Shown: in pieces, positions 35,776 to 44,026 of the stretch
Layout of the letters: every line of letters begins with the position of its first letter
How positions within the stretch are numbered: the stretch's first letter is position 1
Origin: Tenacibaculum dicentrarchi
GTDB taxonomy: Bacteria > Bacteroidota > Bacteroidia > Flavobacteriales > Flavobacteriaceae
NCBI RefSeq assembly: GCF_900239345.1
Contig: NZ_OESZ01000044.1
Span: 148,257 to 212,256 of the forward strand
Length of the DNA: 64,000 nt
Reading direction: 5' to 3'
Position numbers and translations under genes: made by a program
Notes under the pieces: generated by a model
What the model was told of the DNA's origin: nothing
The model's database searches: none
Seen by the model: the letters and a program-made list of their open reading frames with translations, nothing else

Positions 35776-36108
35776 TTAAAAGCCTAATTCACGCTGTATA
35801 TTTTCCATTAATAATATATCTTGTGCCTCCTCTAAAGTTGGAACAATGTTAAATGTTTCTGGAAAATCATCAATATTTATATCTTTAACTATAATTACAA
35901 AAGATGTGCCACTTTCTTGATGTTTATCAGCATATTCCAAAAATAGTGAAATATTTTCTTTTGAACTGGTAAAATCACCTAAAACTTCAATAATAATATG
36001 ATTGTTAATGTACTTAAGGTGTTCTTTTTCAAAGTTTAAGAAAAAATCTTGAAAACTTTTTTCATCAGAAGTAATTAAAATATAATTATTTTTTTCTTTA
36101 GTTTTCAT
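35776..36108 (-). CDS. Small conserved protein, often mislabelled ribonuclease Z
   Basis: A 110-residue cytoplasmic protein with alternating strands and helices (YILITSDEKSFQDFF; HIIIEVLGDFTS; SFVIIVKDI) ending in DILLMENIQRELGF, which suggests a STAS-like fold. It has no metal-binding motif. Similar proteins in Flavobacteriia are labelled ribonuclease Z, apparently only because of the neighbouring gene; this is from memory. It lies between pyrB (8 bp) and the T9SS mini-gene (35 bp). The function is unknown. Confidence 0.65.
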   Translation of the reverse strand: MKTKEKNNYILITSDEKSFQDFFLNFEKEHLKYINNHIIIEVLGDFTSSKENISLFLEYADKHQESGTSFVIIVKDINIDDFPETFNIVPTLEEAQDILLMENIQRELGF

Positions 36109-36116
36109 AGTAATAA

Positions 36117-37049
36117 TTATCTTTTTATTTGCTGAGCTAGTAAATAAATAACCGCCATACGTACGGCAACACCATTTTCTACCTGATTTAAAATAATAGC
36201 TTGTTTGCTGTCGGCAACATCACTTGTTAGTTCAACACCACGGTTTATTGGTCCTGGGTGCATAATAACGATGTCTTTATTCAGGTCGTCTAAAATTTCT
36301 CTGTTAATACCAAAAAGCTGTGTATATTCTCTGGTTGAAGGGAAATATTTAATGTCCATTCGTTCGTGTTGTACACGTAAAACATTGGCAACATCACACC
36401 ATTCTAGGGCTTTCTTTAGGTCAGTTTCTACTTGAACACCTAAGCTACCAATATATCGAGGGATTAAAGTTGTTGGTCCACAAACTTTAACTTCAGCACC
36501 TTGTAATTGCAAAGCGAAAATATTAGAAAGTGCTACACGTGAGTGTAAAACATCACCAACAATAACAATTTTTTTACCTTTTAAATTACTGTTTAAAGCT
36601 TCTCGCATAGAAAAACTATCTAATAATGCCTGTGTAGGATGTTCATGAGTTCCATCACCAGCATTAATAATTTTAGCATCTACATGTCTTGATAAAAAAA
36701 TACCAGCTCCAACACTTGCATGACGCATTACAACAATATCAACCTTCATGGCTAAAATATTGTTTACCGTGTCAATTAATGTTTCTCCTTTTTTTACTGA
36801 TGATTGTCCTGCTGAAAAATTAATTACATCAGCAGATAAACGTTTTTCAGCTAATTCGAATGATAATTTTGTACGAGTACTATTTTCAAAAAACAGATTA
36901 GCAATGGTAATATCTCGTAAAGAAGGAACTTTTTTAATGGGTCTGTTGATAACTTCTTTAAAATGAGAAGCAGTTTCAAAAATAAGCTCTAAATCAGTTT
37001 TGTTAAGGTATTTGATACCTAATAAATTTTCAACACTTAACTGCTTCAT
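36117..37049 (-). CDS. pyrB: Aspartate carbamoyltransferase, catalytic subunit
   Basis: A 310-residue enzyme making carbamoyl-aspartate in pyrimidine synthesis. Diagnostic motifs are FENSTRTKLSFE (residues 53-64, carbamoyl-phosphate site), MRHASVGAG (105-113), the HPTQALLD motif (near 133-140) and HPGPINRGVE (near 265-274). It forms an operon with pyrR, 12 bp upstream. No pyrI regulatory gene is beside it, which fits a PyrR-controlled system. Confidence 0.97.
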   Translation of the reverse strand: MKQLSVENLLGIKYLNKTDLELIFETASHFKEVINRPIKKVPSLRDITIANLFFENSTRTKLSFELAEKRLSADVINFSAGQSSVKKGETLIDTVNNILAMKVDIVVMRHASVGAGIFLSRHVDAKIINAGDGTHEHPTQALLDSFSMREALNSNLKGKKIVIVGDVLHSRVALSNIFALQLQGAEVKVCGPTTLIPRYIGSLGVQVETDLKKALEWCDVANVLRVQHERMDIKYFPSTREYTQLFGINREILDDLNKDIVIMHPGPINRGVELTSDVADSKQAIILNQVENGVAVRMAVIYLLAQQIKR

Positions 37050-37061
37050 CGTCGTTTTGTT

Positions 37062-37625
37062 TTATAATTGCGAGTCTACCTTGGTAGGCTTAGTTTCTAA
37101 GTAAATGGTGTCTTTTTCATGAGTTTCTTGCCAGTTAACCACCACTTTTTCTTCATTAATGGCATCTACTTGTCGTCCTCTATAATTAGGTTGAATTGGT
37201 AAATGACGGCTAAAACGGCGGTCAATAAGTACCAATAACTCAATGTTTTCTGGTCGCCCGTACGATTGAATTGCTGTTAAAGCACTTCGTACACTTCTTC
37301 CTGAATAAAGCACATCATCAATAATAACCACTTTTTTATTTTCGATTAAAAAGTCAATTTCTGTTGATGTAGCTTCTAAAGGAGCATCTCTTCGTCGAAA
37401 ATCATCTCGATAAAAAGTAATGTCTAAAAGCCCTAATTGTAAGTTTTTAATTTGATAATCATCCGTTAACAATTTTGCTAATCGTTTTGCCAAATAACTT
37501 CCTCTTGGTTGTAATCCTATTAAAACGGTATTAGAAAAATCGTTGTGATTTTCGATTAACTCACAGGCTAATCGATGCAGAATGATTTCAATTTCTTTTG
37601 AAGTAAGTAGTGTTTTCCTGCTCAT
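37062..37625 (-). CDS. pyrR: Bifunctional pyrimidine operon regulator / uracil phosphoribosyltransferase
   Basis: The 187-residue product matches PyrR: the PRPP motif VVIIDDVLYSGRSVRSAL lies near residues 99-116, followed by LLVLIDRRFSRHLPIQPNYRGR. PyrR in other phyla binds pyr mRNA and also has weak uracil phosphoribosyltransferase activity. Here it leads the operon with pyrB. I see no anti-terminator/terminator pair in the leader between the promoter and its ATG, so regulation in this organism is open. The ATG at 37625 is preceded by a good promoter. Confidence 0.93.
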   Translation of the reverse strand: MSRKTLLTSKEIEIILHRLACELIENHNDFSNTVLIGLQPRGSYLAKRLAKLLTDDYQIKNLQLGLLDITFYRDDFRRRDAPLEATSTEIDFLIENKKVVIIDDVLYSGRSVRSALTAIQSYGRPENIELLVLIDRRFSRHLPIQPNYRGRQVDAINEEKVVVNWQETHEKDTIYLETKPTKVDSQL

Positions 37626-37659
37626 GATTTGCTACCAAATTGGCTTGATAGTTGAGCGT

Positions 37660-37690
37660 CAAAAATAAAGTAAAAAATTAAGTGAACAAA
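37660..37690 (-). promoter_or_regulatory. Predicted promoter of the pyrR-pyrB operon
   Basis: On the minus strand TTTG (37687-37690) and TATTTTTG (37660-37667) are separated by 19 bases, a full match to the Bacteroidota primary promoter pattern. The ATG is 35 bases downstream. Confidence 0.65.
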
Positions 37691-37796
37691 ATTAAAGTTA
37701 AGCAAAATTAAACTTAAACAAACATAAAATTATATGAATAAAATTATCTTTACATTTGCCATCTTTTAGAAAAAATTTAGCAAAACGGATATAATT

Positions 37797-39689
37797 ATGA
37801 TGAAATACCTTAAAAATAAGAAACTTAACATTAAAGACGATGCTTTAGCGGGTATTACAGTTTCTTTAGCAATGATTCCCGAAGTGGTTGCCTTTGCCTT
37901 TGTTGCTCAAATTAGCCCAATTGTAGCGTTATTTGGAGCTTTTGTAGTAGGAATAATTTCTGCCATTTTCGGTGGGCGCCCAGGATTAATTTCAGGTGCA
38001 GCAGGAGCAGTAGCAGTTATTTTTGTGCACATGATTCAAGAAGGACACGCCAAAGGCTTATTATTTGAAAACCCTGTCGAAAATATGGGGTATTTTTATT
38101 TACTCGCCGCCGTGGTTTTAATGGGAGTTATACAAATATTTGCGGGGCTCTTTAAGCTCGGTAAGTTTGTCAGGTTAATTCCACACCCTGTAATGATGGG
38201 ATTTGTAAACGGACTTGCCATCGTTATTTTTATGGCTCAATTAGGAATGTTTACCGAAAATACTAAAGATTTTTTTGGGCAGAACAAGCGTAAAACAACA
38301 TCTAAAGAACTGGTTTATAATGTAAACAATAATGAAGTAAAAGATGTTTTATCGGGTACTGTTTTGTATACTATAAAAGATGCATCGGTTATAAATAATC
38401 AAACAAAATCAGCAGATTTTATTATTTCTGATGGGCAAGTTTTTAATCCGACAACTAAAAAAGTTATTTTTAATGTAAAAGAAGACGGTTTTTATTCGGT
38501 TAAAGATTCTGGTGTTGTAAAATCGGCAATGCAAGGCGAAAAGCTTTATATAATGATTGGTTTGGTTTTATTAACAATGCTTATCGTTTGGGGATTGCCA
38601 AAAATTACCACAAAAATTCCTGCGGCTTTAACTGCAATTTTAATTGTTACGTTAATTTCAATTTTTAGTGGATTAAATGCCATAAACGTAGGTGATTTTA
38701 TTAGAGATGGAGGCGGAGCAGGTTTAAATGGAATAGCAGAGTTATCAAAAAACTTAAATGTTTTAGAACTTTGGAGTAATTTACCTTTCAATTTAGAAAC
38801 CTTAAAATTTATTGCACCGTACGCATTTTTAGCAGCATCGGTTGGTTTAATTGAAACCTTAATGACCATGAATTTAGTAGATGAATTAACAGAAACTAGA
38901 GGAAATGGAAATAAAGAATGTATCGCTCAAGGAGCTGGTAATATGGTTAGTGGTTTATTTGGTGGTACTGGAGGTTGCGGTATGATTGGGCAAACGGTAA
39001 TAAATATTAACGCTGGCGGACGTGGGCGTTTATCGGGAGTAATGATGTCGTTAACCTTATTAACCTTTATTTTATTTGCTGATAAATACATTGAACAAGT
39101 GCCAATTGCGGCATTAGTAGGGGTAATGTTTATGATGGTTATTGAAACTTTTGCATGGTCGAGTTTTCGAATTATGAAAAAAATACCTGCTTCGGATGCT
39201 TTTGTTTTAATTATTGTATCGGCGGTAACGGTATTTTTTGATTTGGCAATTGCCGTATTTGTAGGGGTTATTATTTCGGCATTATCATTTGCTTGGTCGA
39301 GCGCTAAGAAAATTAGAGCTAGAAAACGTTTAAAAGCCGATGGAACAAGAGTGTACGAAATTTGGGGTCCTTTATTCTTCGGAAGTATTACCGAATTTAA
39401 CGATAAGTTTGATATTAAAAATGATCCTGAAAATGTAGAAATTGATTTTGTAGAATCGCGAATTTCAGACCATTCGGCTTTAGAAGCCTTGTTTTTATTG
39501 GTTGAAAAATACCAAGCCGCAGGAAAAACAATCAAATTAAAACACTTAAGTGAAGACTGTAAGGTGCTAATGTATAAGGCTAGTGATACTTTTAAAAATG
39601 TAATTATTGAAGATGTTGATGACCCTCGCTATCATTTAGCAGAAAATCCAGAAGCATTTCCGAAGCCTTTATCGGAATATAAATTTTAA
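37797..39689 (+). CDS. SulP family anion transporter with an unusual internal insertion
   Basis: A 630-residue inner-membrane transporter (sulfate or bicarbonate type). The family start LAGITVSLAMIPEVVAFAF is at residues 18-36, GGRPGLISGAAGAVAV near 59-74, and the cytoplasmic STAS domain covers about 500-605. Between the HPVMMGFVNGLAIVIF helix (near 136-151) and the next helix (MIGLVLLTMLIVWGL) lies an insert of about 95 residues (154-250), hydrophilic and beta-rich. Standard SulP proteins have a short loop there. The -7 box TACATTTG is at 37751-37758. It is divergent from pyrR. Which anion it carries is not visible. Confidence 0.88.
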   Translation: MMKYLKNKKLNIKDDALAGITVSLAMIPEVVAFAFVAQISPIVALFGAFVVGIISAIFGGRPGLISGAAGAVAVIFVHMIQEGHAKGLLFENPVENMGYFYLLAAVVLMGVIQIFAGLFKLGKFVRLIPHPVMMGFVNGLAIVIFMAQLGMFTENTKDFFGQNKRKTTSKELVYNVNNNEVKDVLSGTVLYTIKDASVINNQTKSADFIISDGQVFNPTTKKVIFNVKEDGFYSVKDSGVVKSAMQGEKLYIMIGLVLLTMLIVWGLPKITTKIPAALTAILIVTLISIFSGLNAINVGDFIRDGGGAGLNGIAELSKNLNVLELWSNLPFNLETLKFIAPYAFLAASVGLIETLMTMNLVDELTETRGNGNKECIAQGAGNMVSGLFGGTGGCGMIGQTVININAGGRGRLSGVMMSLTLLTFILFADKYIEQVPIAALVGVMFMMVIETFAWSSFRIMKKIPASDAFVLIIVSAVTVFFDLAIAVFVGVIISALSFAWSSAKKIRARKRLKADGTRVYEIWGPLFFGSITEFNDKFDIKNDPENVEIDFVESRISDHSALEALFLLVEKYQAAGKTIKLKHLSEDCKVLMYKASDTFKNVIIEDVDDPRYHLAENPEAFPKPLSEYKF

Positions 39690-39706
39690 TTTAGTATTTT
39701 AACTAT

Positions 39707-39740
39707 AAAAAATCCCGCAAGAAATTGCGGGATTTTTTTT
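39707..39740. terminator. Terminator between the SulP gene and oxyR
   Basis: The arms AAAAAATCCCGCAA and TTGCGGGATTTTTT surround the loop GAAA; T runs are on both strands between two convergent genes. Confidence 0.88.
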
Positions 39741-39750
39741 GATTATAATT

Positions 39751-40692
39751 TTACATCTTCTGAATCGGACTAATAATTTGAACATCATTAAAGGCAATTG
39801 CGCCTCTTACCACGCTATCGATTGTTTTATTTAAGGCATCAATTAATTGCATTTTAAGCTGCGATTTATGATAAATTAAACTCACTTCTCTTGCGGGTGG
39901 CGGTGTTTCAAATTCTCTTAAATTTTTGCTGTCTTTTTCATTCAAATCAAGGGTGTTTAAATAAGGCAATAAAGTCATCCCTAAGCCGTCTTTTGATAAT
40001 TTAATTAGCGTATCGAAACTACCGCTTTGTAATTGAAAACCTTGTACTAAATTCTTTTTATGGGTTCTACATAAATTAATAATGCTGTTTTTAAAACAAT
40101 GCCCGTCTTCTAATAATAAAATATCATCAACATCTAAATCTTCTACTTTTATCTTCTTTTTTTTATACAAACGATGTTCGTCAGGAATCAATCCTACAAA
40201 AGGCTCGTAGTATAAAACACGTTCTTTTATGGCTTCGTTTTCAAGCGGTGTAGCGGCTAAAGCAGCATCAATATGCCCGTCGCTTAATTTTCTGATAATT
40301 TCTTCAGTGGTTAATTCTTCAATAATTAATTGAACTTTCGGGTACTTTTTACTGAATGTTTTTAAAAACATTGGCAATAATGTAGGCATAATTGTTGGGA
40401 TAATTCCCAATTTAAATTCGCCACCTATAAAGCCTTTTTGCTGATGCACGATGTCTTTAATACGACTGCTTTCATCTACAATAATTTTCGCCTGTGCTAT
40501 AATTTTTAAACCAACTTGTGTTAATTCAATGGGTTTTTTTGAACGATTAAATATTTTAGCCTCTAATTCGTCTTCTAATTTTTGAATTTGCATACTTAAA
40601 GTAGGCTGAGTAACAAAACAGTGTTCAGCAGCGATGGTAAAATTTTTATATTCAGCTACAGCAAGGGTGTATTTTAATTGCGTGATGGTCAT
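39751..40692 (-). CDS. oxyR: Hydrogen-peroxide-sensing LysR-type regulator OxyR
   Basis: A 313-residue LysR-family protein. The winged helix-turn-helix (FTIAAEHCFVTQPTLSMQIQKLEDEL) is at residues 18-43. Cys 199 and Cys 208, in LEDGHCFKNSIINLC, have the same spacing and numbers as the redox pair of E. coli OxyR, which forms a disulfide on peroxide exposure. It is divergent from dps, a classic OxyR target, across a 138-bp spacer with a dyad. Together these make the identification strong. Confidence 0.93.
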   Translation of the reverse strand: MTITQLKYTLAVAEYKNFTIAAEHCFVTQPTLSMQIQKLEDELEAKIFNRSKKPIELTQVGLKIIAQAKIIVDESSRIKDIVHQQKGFIGGEFKLGIIPTIMPTLLPMFLKTFSKKYPKVQLIIEELTTEEIIRKLSDGHIDAALAATPLENEAIKERVLYYEPFVGLIPDEHRLYKKKKIKVEDLDVDDILLLEDGHCFKNSIINLCRTHKKNLVQGFQLQSGSFDTLIKLSKDGLGMTLLPYLNTLDLNEKDSKNLREFETPPPAREVSLIYHKSQLKMQLIDALNKTIDSVVRGAIAFNDVQIISPIQKM

Positions 40693-40719
40693 TGTATCAG
40701 TTTTTTTGATAAAGATATT

Positions 40720-40746
40720 AAAACTATCAATAACCTTTATAGTTTT
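40720..40746. promoter_or_regulatory. Candidate OxyR operator in the oxyR-dps spacer
   Basis: The dyad AAAACTAT-N11-ATAGTTTT is perfect over 8 bases. It lies close upstream of the dps promoter and covers the oxyR start side. The centre spacing differs from the E. coli OxyR consensus (CTAT-N7-ATAG), so assignment rests on position and symmetry. Confidence 0.5.
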
Positions 40747-40763
40747 TGACAGTTATTTACCTG

Positions 40764-40771
40764 TACTTTTG
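40764..40771 (+). promoter_or_regulatory. Predicted -7 box of dps
   Basis: TACTTTTG matches TAnnTTTG, 59 bases before the ATG. A TTG at 40746-40748 could be the -33 box with a short 15-base spacer, as might suit an activator-dependent promoter. Confidence 0.45.
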
Positions 40772-40830
40772 AAGTATCAAAATAACAGATTAACAATAAG
40801 ATATAAATAATAATACTAAAAAAAAGTACT

Positions 40831-41301
40831 ATGAGCACAACAGTTTTAGGTTTAGACAGTAAAAAATCAATACAATTAGTAACAGAATTAAATACATTAT
40901 TGGCTAATTTTCAAGTGTATTATCAAAATGTAAGAGGTTTACATTGGAATATTAAAGGAAAAAATTTTTTTGAGTTACATGTTAAATTTGAAGAATTATA
41001 TACCGATGCACAAGAAAAGGTTGATTTAATTGCCGAAAGAATATTAACCTTACAAGGAACACCTTTACATACTTTTGATGATTATATAAAATTAGCAACA
41101 GTATCAATAGGAAAAGATATTTCAAATGATGAAAAAGCAGTGGCTTTAGTAGCTGATTCGTTATCAGAATTATTAAAAATAGAGCGTGCTATTTTAGCTA
41201 TTTCTGATGATGCAAATGATGAAGGAACAAATTCAATGATGAGTGATTTTATCGCGGAGCAAGAAAAAACAATGTGGATGTTAAACGCTTGGTTAGGATA
41301 G
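40831..41301 (+). CDS. dps: Dps-family DNA-protecting ferritin-like protein
   Basis: A 156-residue four-helix protein forming a dodecamer that oxidises and stores iron using peroxide. The ferroxidase ligands lie in LHWNIKGKNFFELHVKFEELY (His near residue 39, Asp/Glu near 51-54), shared between subunits as in Dps. The N-terminal tail is short (MSTTVLGLDSK) and only weakly basic, so DNA binding may be weak. It is divergent from oxyR, and a terminator follows. Confidence 0.95.
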   Translation: MSTTVLGLDSKKSIQLVTELNTLLANFQVYYQNVRGLHWNIKGKNFFELHVKFEELYTDAQEKVDLIAERILTLQGTPLHTFDDYIKLATVSIGKDISNDEKAVALVADSLSELLKIERAILAISDDANDEGTNSMMSDFIAEQEKTMWMLNAWLG

Positions 41302-41337
41302 AATTTATTAAAACACAGTAAAAAACTTCTTGAAAAT

Positions 41338-41371
41338 AAAAAAAGGCAATCATTTACGATTGCCTTTTTTT
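41338..41371. terminator. Terminator between dps and the TerC gene
   Basis: The arms AAAAAAAGGCAATC and GATTGCCTTTTTTT surround a six-base loop between convergent genes. Confidence 0.88.
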
Positions 41372-41389
41372 ATGAATATAATTTTAAAA

Positions 41390-42205
41390 TTATTTTTTAT
41401 CTTCAGAAAGAGCTACCGTATTTTCTGCTAATATTTTTTTCTGATAACGTCCTTGTACAACATCTACAATAATTAAAATTGCCAATACAAAATAGAAGGT
41501 TGTTTTACTCATCGGAACAATTTCGTTTCCAAACAATTTTAAATGTGCTAAATGTCCGCCTTCGGTAACTAGCATAATTCCTACGATAAAAAGAATAAAT
41601 AAGCCTAAAACCTCGTACATACGGTTTTTAGCTAAAAATGTAGAAATTTTATCAGCCATAACAAGCATTAATAATCCGCTGATAACAATGGCAATTGCCA
41701 TAACAATAAAGGCGGTGGTACTGTTTTTAATTTCGCTGGTAAGCCCGATTGCAGCTAAAATAGAATCAAAAGAAAAGACCAAATTCATAATAACAATACT
41801 TATAATAACGGCATTGGATGATTTTGCGCTTTTTCCACCTTCAATATCATGAGCTAAATCGTTACTTCCAATCATATGCCATATTTCTTTAATGGCGGTA
41901 TATAAAATAAATCCACCACCAAGTAACACAATAATACTGTGTCCGTTAAATGCAAAATGTATGATATCTTTAACGCCTCCTGTTAAAAATGAAAAAGGAT
42001 CTTGAAAGAAATCAATAATAGAGACTAAAATAAAAAGCAATACAATTCTTAAAACAATGGCGATTAAAATACCCACTTTTCGAACTCTTTTTCTATCCGC
42101 TTGCGGGGCTTTTTTAGATTCTAAAGAAATATATAATAAATTATCAAACCCTAAAACGGCTTGTAATAAAATTAGCATTAATAACGTAAAAAGAATTCCT
42201 AGCAT
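41390..42205 (-). CDS. TerC family integral membrane protein
   Basis: The 271-residue protein has about seven membrane helices with the TerC signatures: LGFDNLLYISLES (residues 18-30) early, and VFSFDSILAAIGL (near 143-155) with the paired acidic residues inside helices. The family includes tellurium-resistance TerC and manganese exporters such as Alx/MntP-like proteins; metal export at the inner membrane is therefore likely. No other ter genes are near. The location beside oxyR and dps fits a role in metal or oxidative stress, which is inference. The promoter lies at 42237-42265. Confidence 0.88.
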   Translation of the reverse strand: MLGILFTLLMLILLQAVLGFDNLLYISLESKKAPQADRKRVRKVGILIAIVLRIVLLFILVSIIDFFQDPFSFLTGGVKDIIHFAFNGHSIIVLLGGGFILYTAIKEIWHMIGSNDLAHDIEGGKSAKSSNAVIISIVIMNLVFSFDSILAAIGLTSEIKNSTTAFIVMAIAIVISGLLMLVMADKISTFLAKNRMYEVLGLFILFIVGIMLVTEGGHLAHLKLFGNEIVPMSKTTFYFVLAILIIVDVVQGRYQKKILAENTVALSEDKK

Positions 42206-42236
42206 AATGGTTTAAAATTAATTGATTTTATAGTGT

Positions 42237-42265
42237 CAAATATATCAATAAACAATTGAAGCAAA
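42237..42265 (-). promoter_or_regulatory. Predicted promoter of the TerC gene
   Basis: On the minus strand TTTG (42262-42265) and TATATTTG (42237-42244) have a 17-base spacer; the ATG lies 32 bases downstream. Confidence 0.55.
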
Positions 42266-42453
42266 AAGTGTTTTTAAAACAAGATATGTAATACTGAACA
42301 GCTGTGTTATTTATTTAGAACAAATCTAATTATTTAAGTTCTCTTAATAAAATTCATCTTTTAATGATGTGCTAATAAAACAGGAAGCCTATAACTTTTA
42401 CAAATGCGCCTTTAATTTGTAACATCAAAAAAAACTTAAAAAAAAGTATAATA

Positions 42454-44001
42454 ATGAAAAATTTAAAATTGAGCGTATTTGCCTTGTTAGTAATTTCAAT
42501 TAGTTTTACAACGTTCACATCGTGTGAAACACCTGTTGACGGAACCAATGGTATTGACGGAGTAAACGGAACGGACGGAACTAACGGTACAGATGGAACA
42601 AACGGAACTAACGGTACAGATGGTTCTGATGCTATAATGCCTTTAACAGTATCTAAAACGCCAAATTTTTTAAAAGTAACCAGTGATTTTGTTGGCTTGA
42701 AAATTACGCCAATATTATCATCAGAAGATGTAATTCCTAATTCGCCAAACTTCGTGTACGGTTCTATGGCAGATGGTTCGGGTTTATTGCCTGAGGTAGA
42801 TGGTACTTTTACTTTAATTAATAATATTGAAGCAGATTATGCGATTGCCAGAATTAAATTAAACAAAAATTTAAGACCATTTGCAGCTGAATATATTTTA
42901 AATGCAACGGCAACAGGCGAAACAGCACAATGTTCAGGGTCTATGATTACACCTGGAGAGCATGGTTTTGGTCCTTTATATTTATCAGGAGGTGAATGGG
43001 GTGGCGCATCAAAAGGTGTTTTTGTTACCGATCCTTATAAATCAGCATCCCAAGCAAGTACGGGTAAAATGCTAACGGCAATGGGGCAATGGTCTACTGA
43101 AAATGCGGTGGTTATTGGTAAAGATGCCTATGCTGATAAAACTGTTGCTTTTATTGGAGATGATAATGCAAATAACGAAATCCCTTCAGGGCAATTAGGA
43201 ATGTATGTTGGTAATAGAGGTGATTTAGAAGGCGGAAAATTATATGGTTTAAAAGTAACTTCGGCTAATGTTTCTTATGAGGTAGATATGAAACAAGGAA
43301 CTTCGTACGATGCAAAATTTGTGGAATTAGAAGAAAGAGAAATTGCTGCTTTAGATGCCGAGTGTAAAACCAAAGGTGTTATGGGGTTTTCTAGGTTAGA
43401 AGATATTGATTGGCGAAGAGGTTCAGCGGCAAATAACCGAGAAATTTATTTTGCAGTAACAGGGCGTAACAAACCAGGTTTAGTAGGTAAAGGTGCTATT
43501 TTAGGACGTGTGTATAAAGTGGTTTTAAATGAGAATGATCCAACAGGAGCTGCTAAAATTACCTGTGTTTTAGATGCTGATATTGTAGGAGGAAAAGCCG
43601 ATGGTTTCCATTCTCCTGATAATATTGTAGTTACTGAAAACTACGCCTATATTCAAGAAGATCCTAACGGATATGCTGCTGTAAATTCGGCTATTGTTGG
43701 CTATTCTAAATTGTATCAATACAACTTAAACACAGGTGTTGTAAAAACAGTTTTAGAATGCGACCAAGAAAGAGCGGCAAGCTTAGGATATGGTAGAACT
43801 TCTAAATATTGGGAAATTACAGGAATGGTTGATGTTACCGATATTGTAAACAATGGAACGTCGTCATTTTTAGTAACAACTCAAAACCACGGATGGGAAC
43901 CTGCCGATGGAACCTCGTTTACAGACCCCAAAGCAAATACCGATTTAGAAAACAGAAAAGAAGGTTCTGTTTTACATTTAATTACAGGTTTAGAAAGATA
44001 A
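42454..44001 (+). CDS. PhoX/DUF839-like lipoprotein with a collagen-like stalk
   Basis: A 515-residue protein with a lipoprotein signal (residues 1-26, TTFTSCETP; lipobox Cys near 25). Residues 30-60 are about ten Gly-Thr-Asn/Asp type triplets (GTDGTNGTDG), a collagen-like stalk. The main part looks like the DUF839/PhoX group: GHG-type loop GEHGFGPLYLSG (near 168-179), LEDIDWRRG (near 311-319), REIYFAVTGRN and FHSPDNIVVTENYAYIQEDPNG (near 387-408). PhoX enzymes are periplasmic Fe/Ca phosphatases; I cannot confirm the metal site. It is co-transcribed with a di-heme peroxidase 26 bp downstream. Confidence 0.65.
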   Translation: MKNLKLSVFALLVISISFTTFTSCETPVDGTNGIDGVNGTDGTNGTDGTNGTNGTDGSDAIMPLTVSKTPNFLKVTSDFVGLKITPILSSEDVIPNSPNFVYGSMADGSGLLPEVDGTFTLINNIEADYAIARIKLNKNLRPFAAEYILNATATGETAQCSGSMITPGEHGFGPLYLSGGEWGGASKGVFVTDPYKSASQASTGKMLTAMGQWSTENAVVIGKDAYADKTVAFIGDDNANNEIPSGQLGMYVGNRGDLEGGKLYGLKVTSANVSYEVDMKQGTSYDAKFVELEEREIAALDAECKTKGVMGFSRLEDIDWRRGSAANNREIYFAVTGRNKPGLVGKGAILGRVYKVVLNENDPTGAAKITCVLDADIVGGKADGFHSPDNIVVTENYAYIQEDPNGYAAVNSAIVGYSKLYQYNLNTGVVKTVLECDQERAASLGYGRTSKYWEITGMVDVTDIVNNGTSSFLVTTQNHGWEPADGTSFTDPKANTDLENRKEGSVLHLITGLER

Positions 44002-44026
44002 AAAAAAGGATAAAAAGAATAAGAAA

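Noticed and set aside
37626..37659. PyrR-type attenuator in the pyrR leader
   Set aside because: The leader from the predicted start site is only about 30 bases and has no competing hairpins or T run.
38927..39535. 202-codon minus-strand frame in the SulP gene
   Set aside because: It overlaps the well-supported SulP and STAS coding sequence over its entire length.
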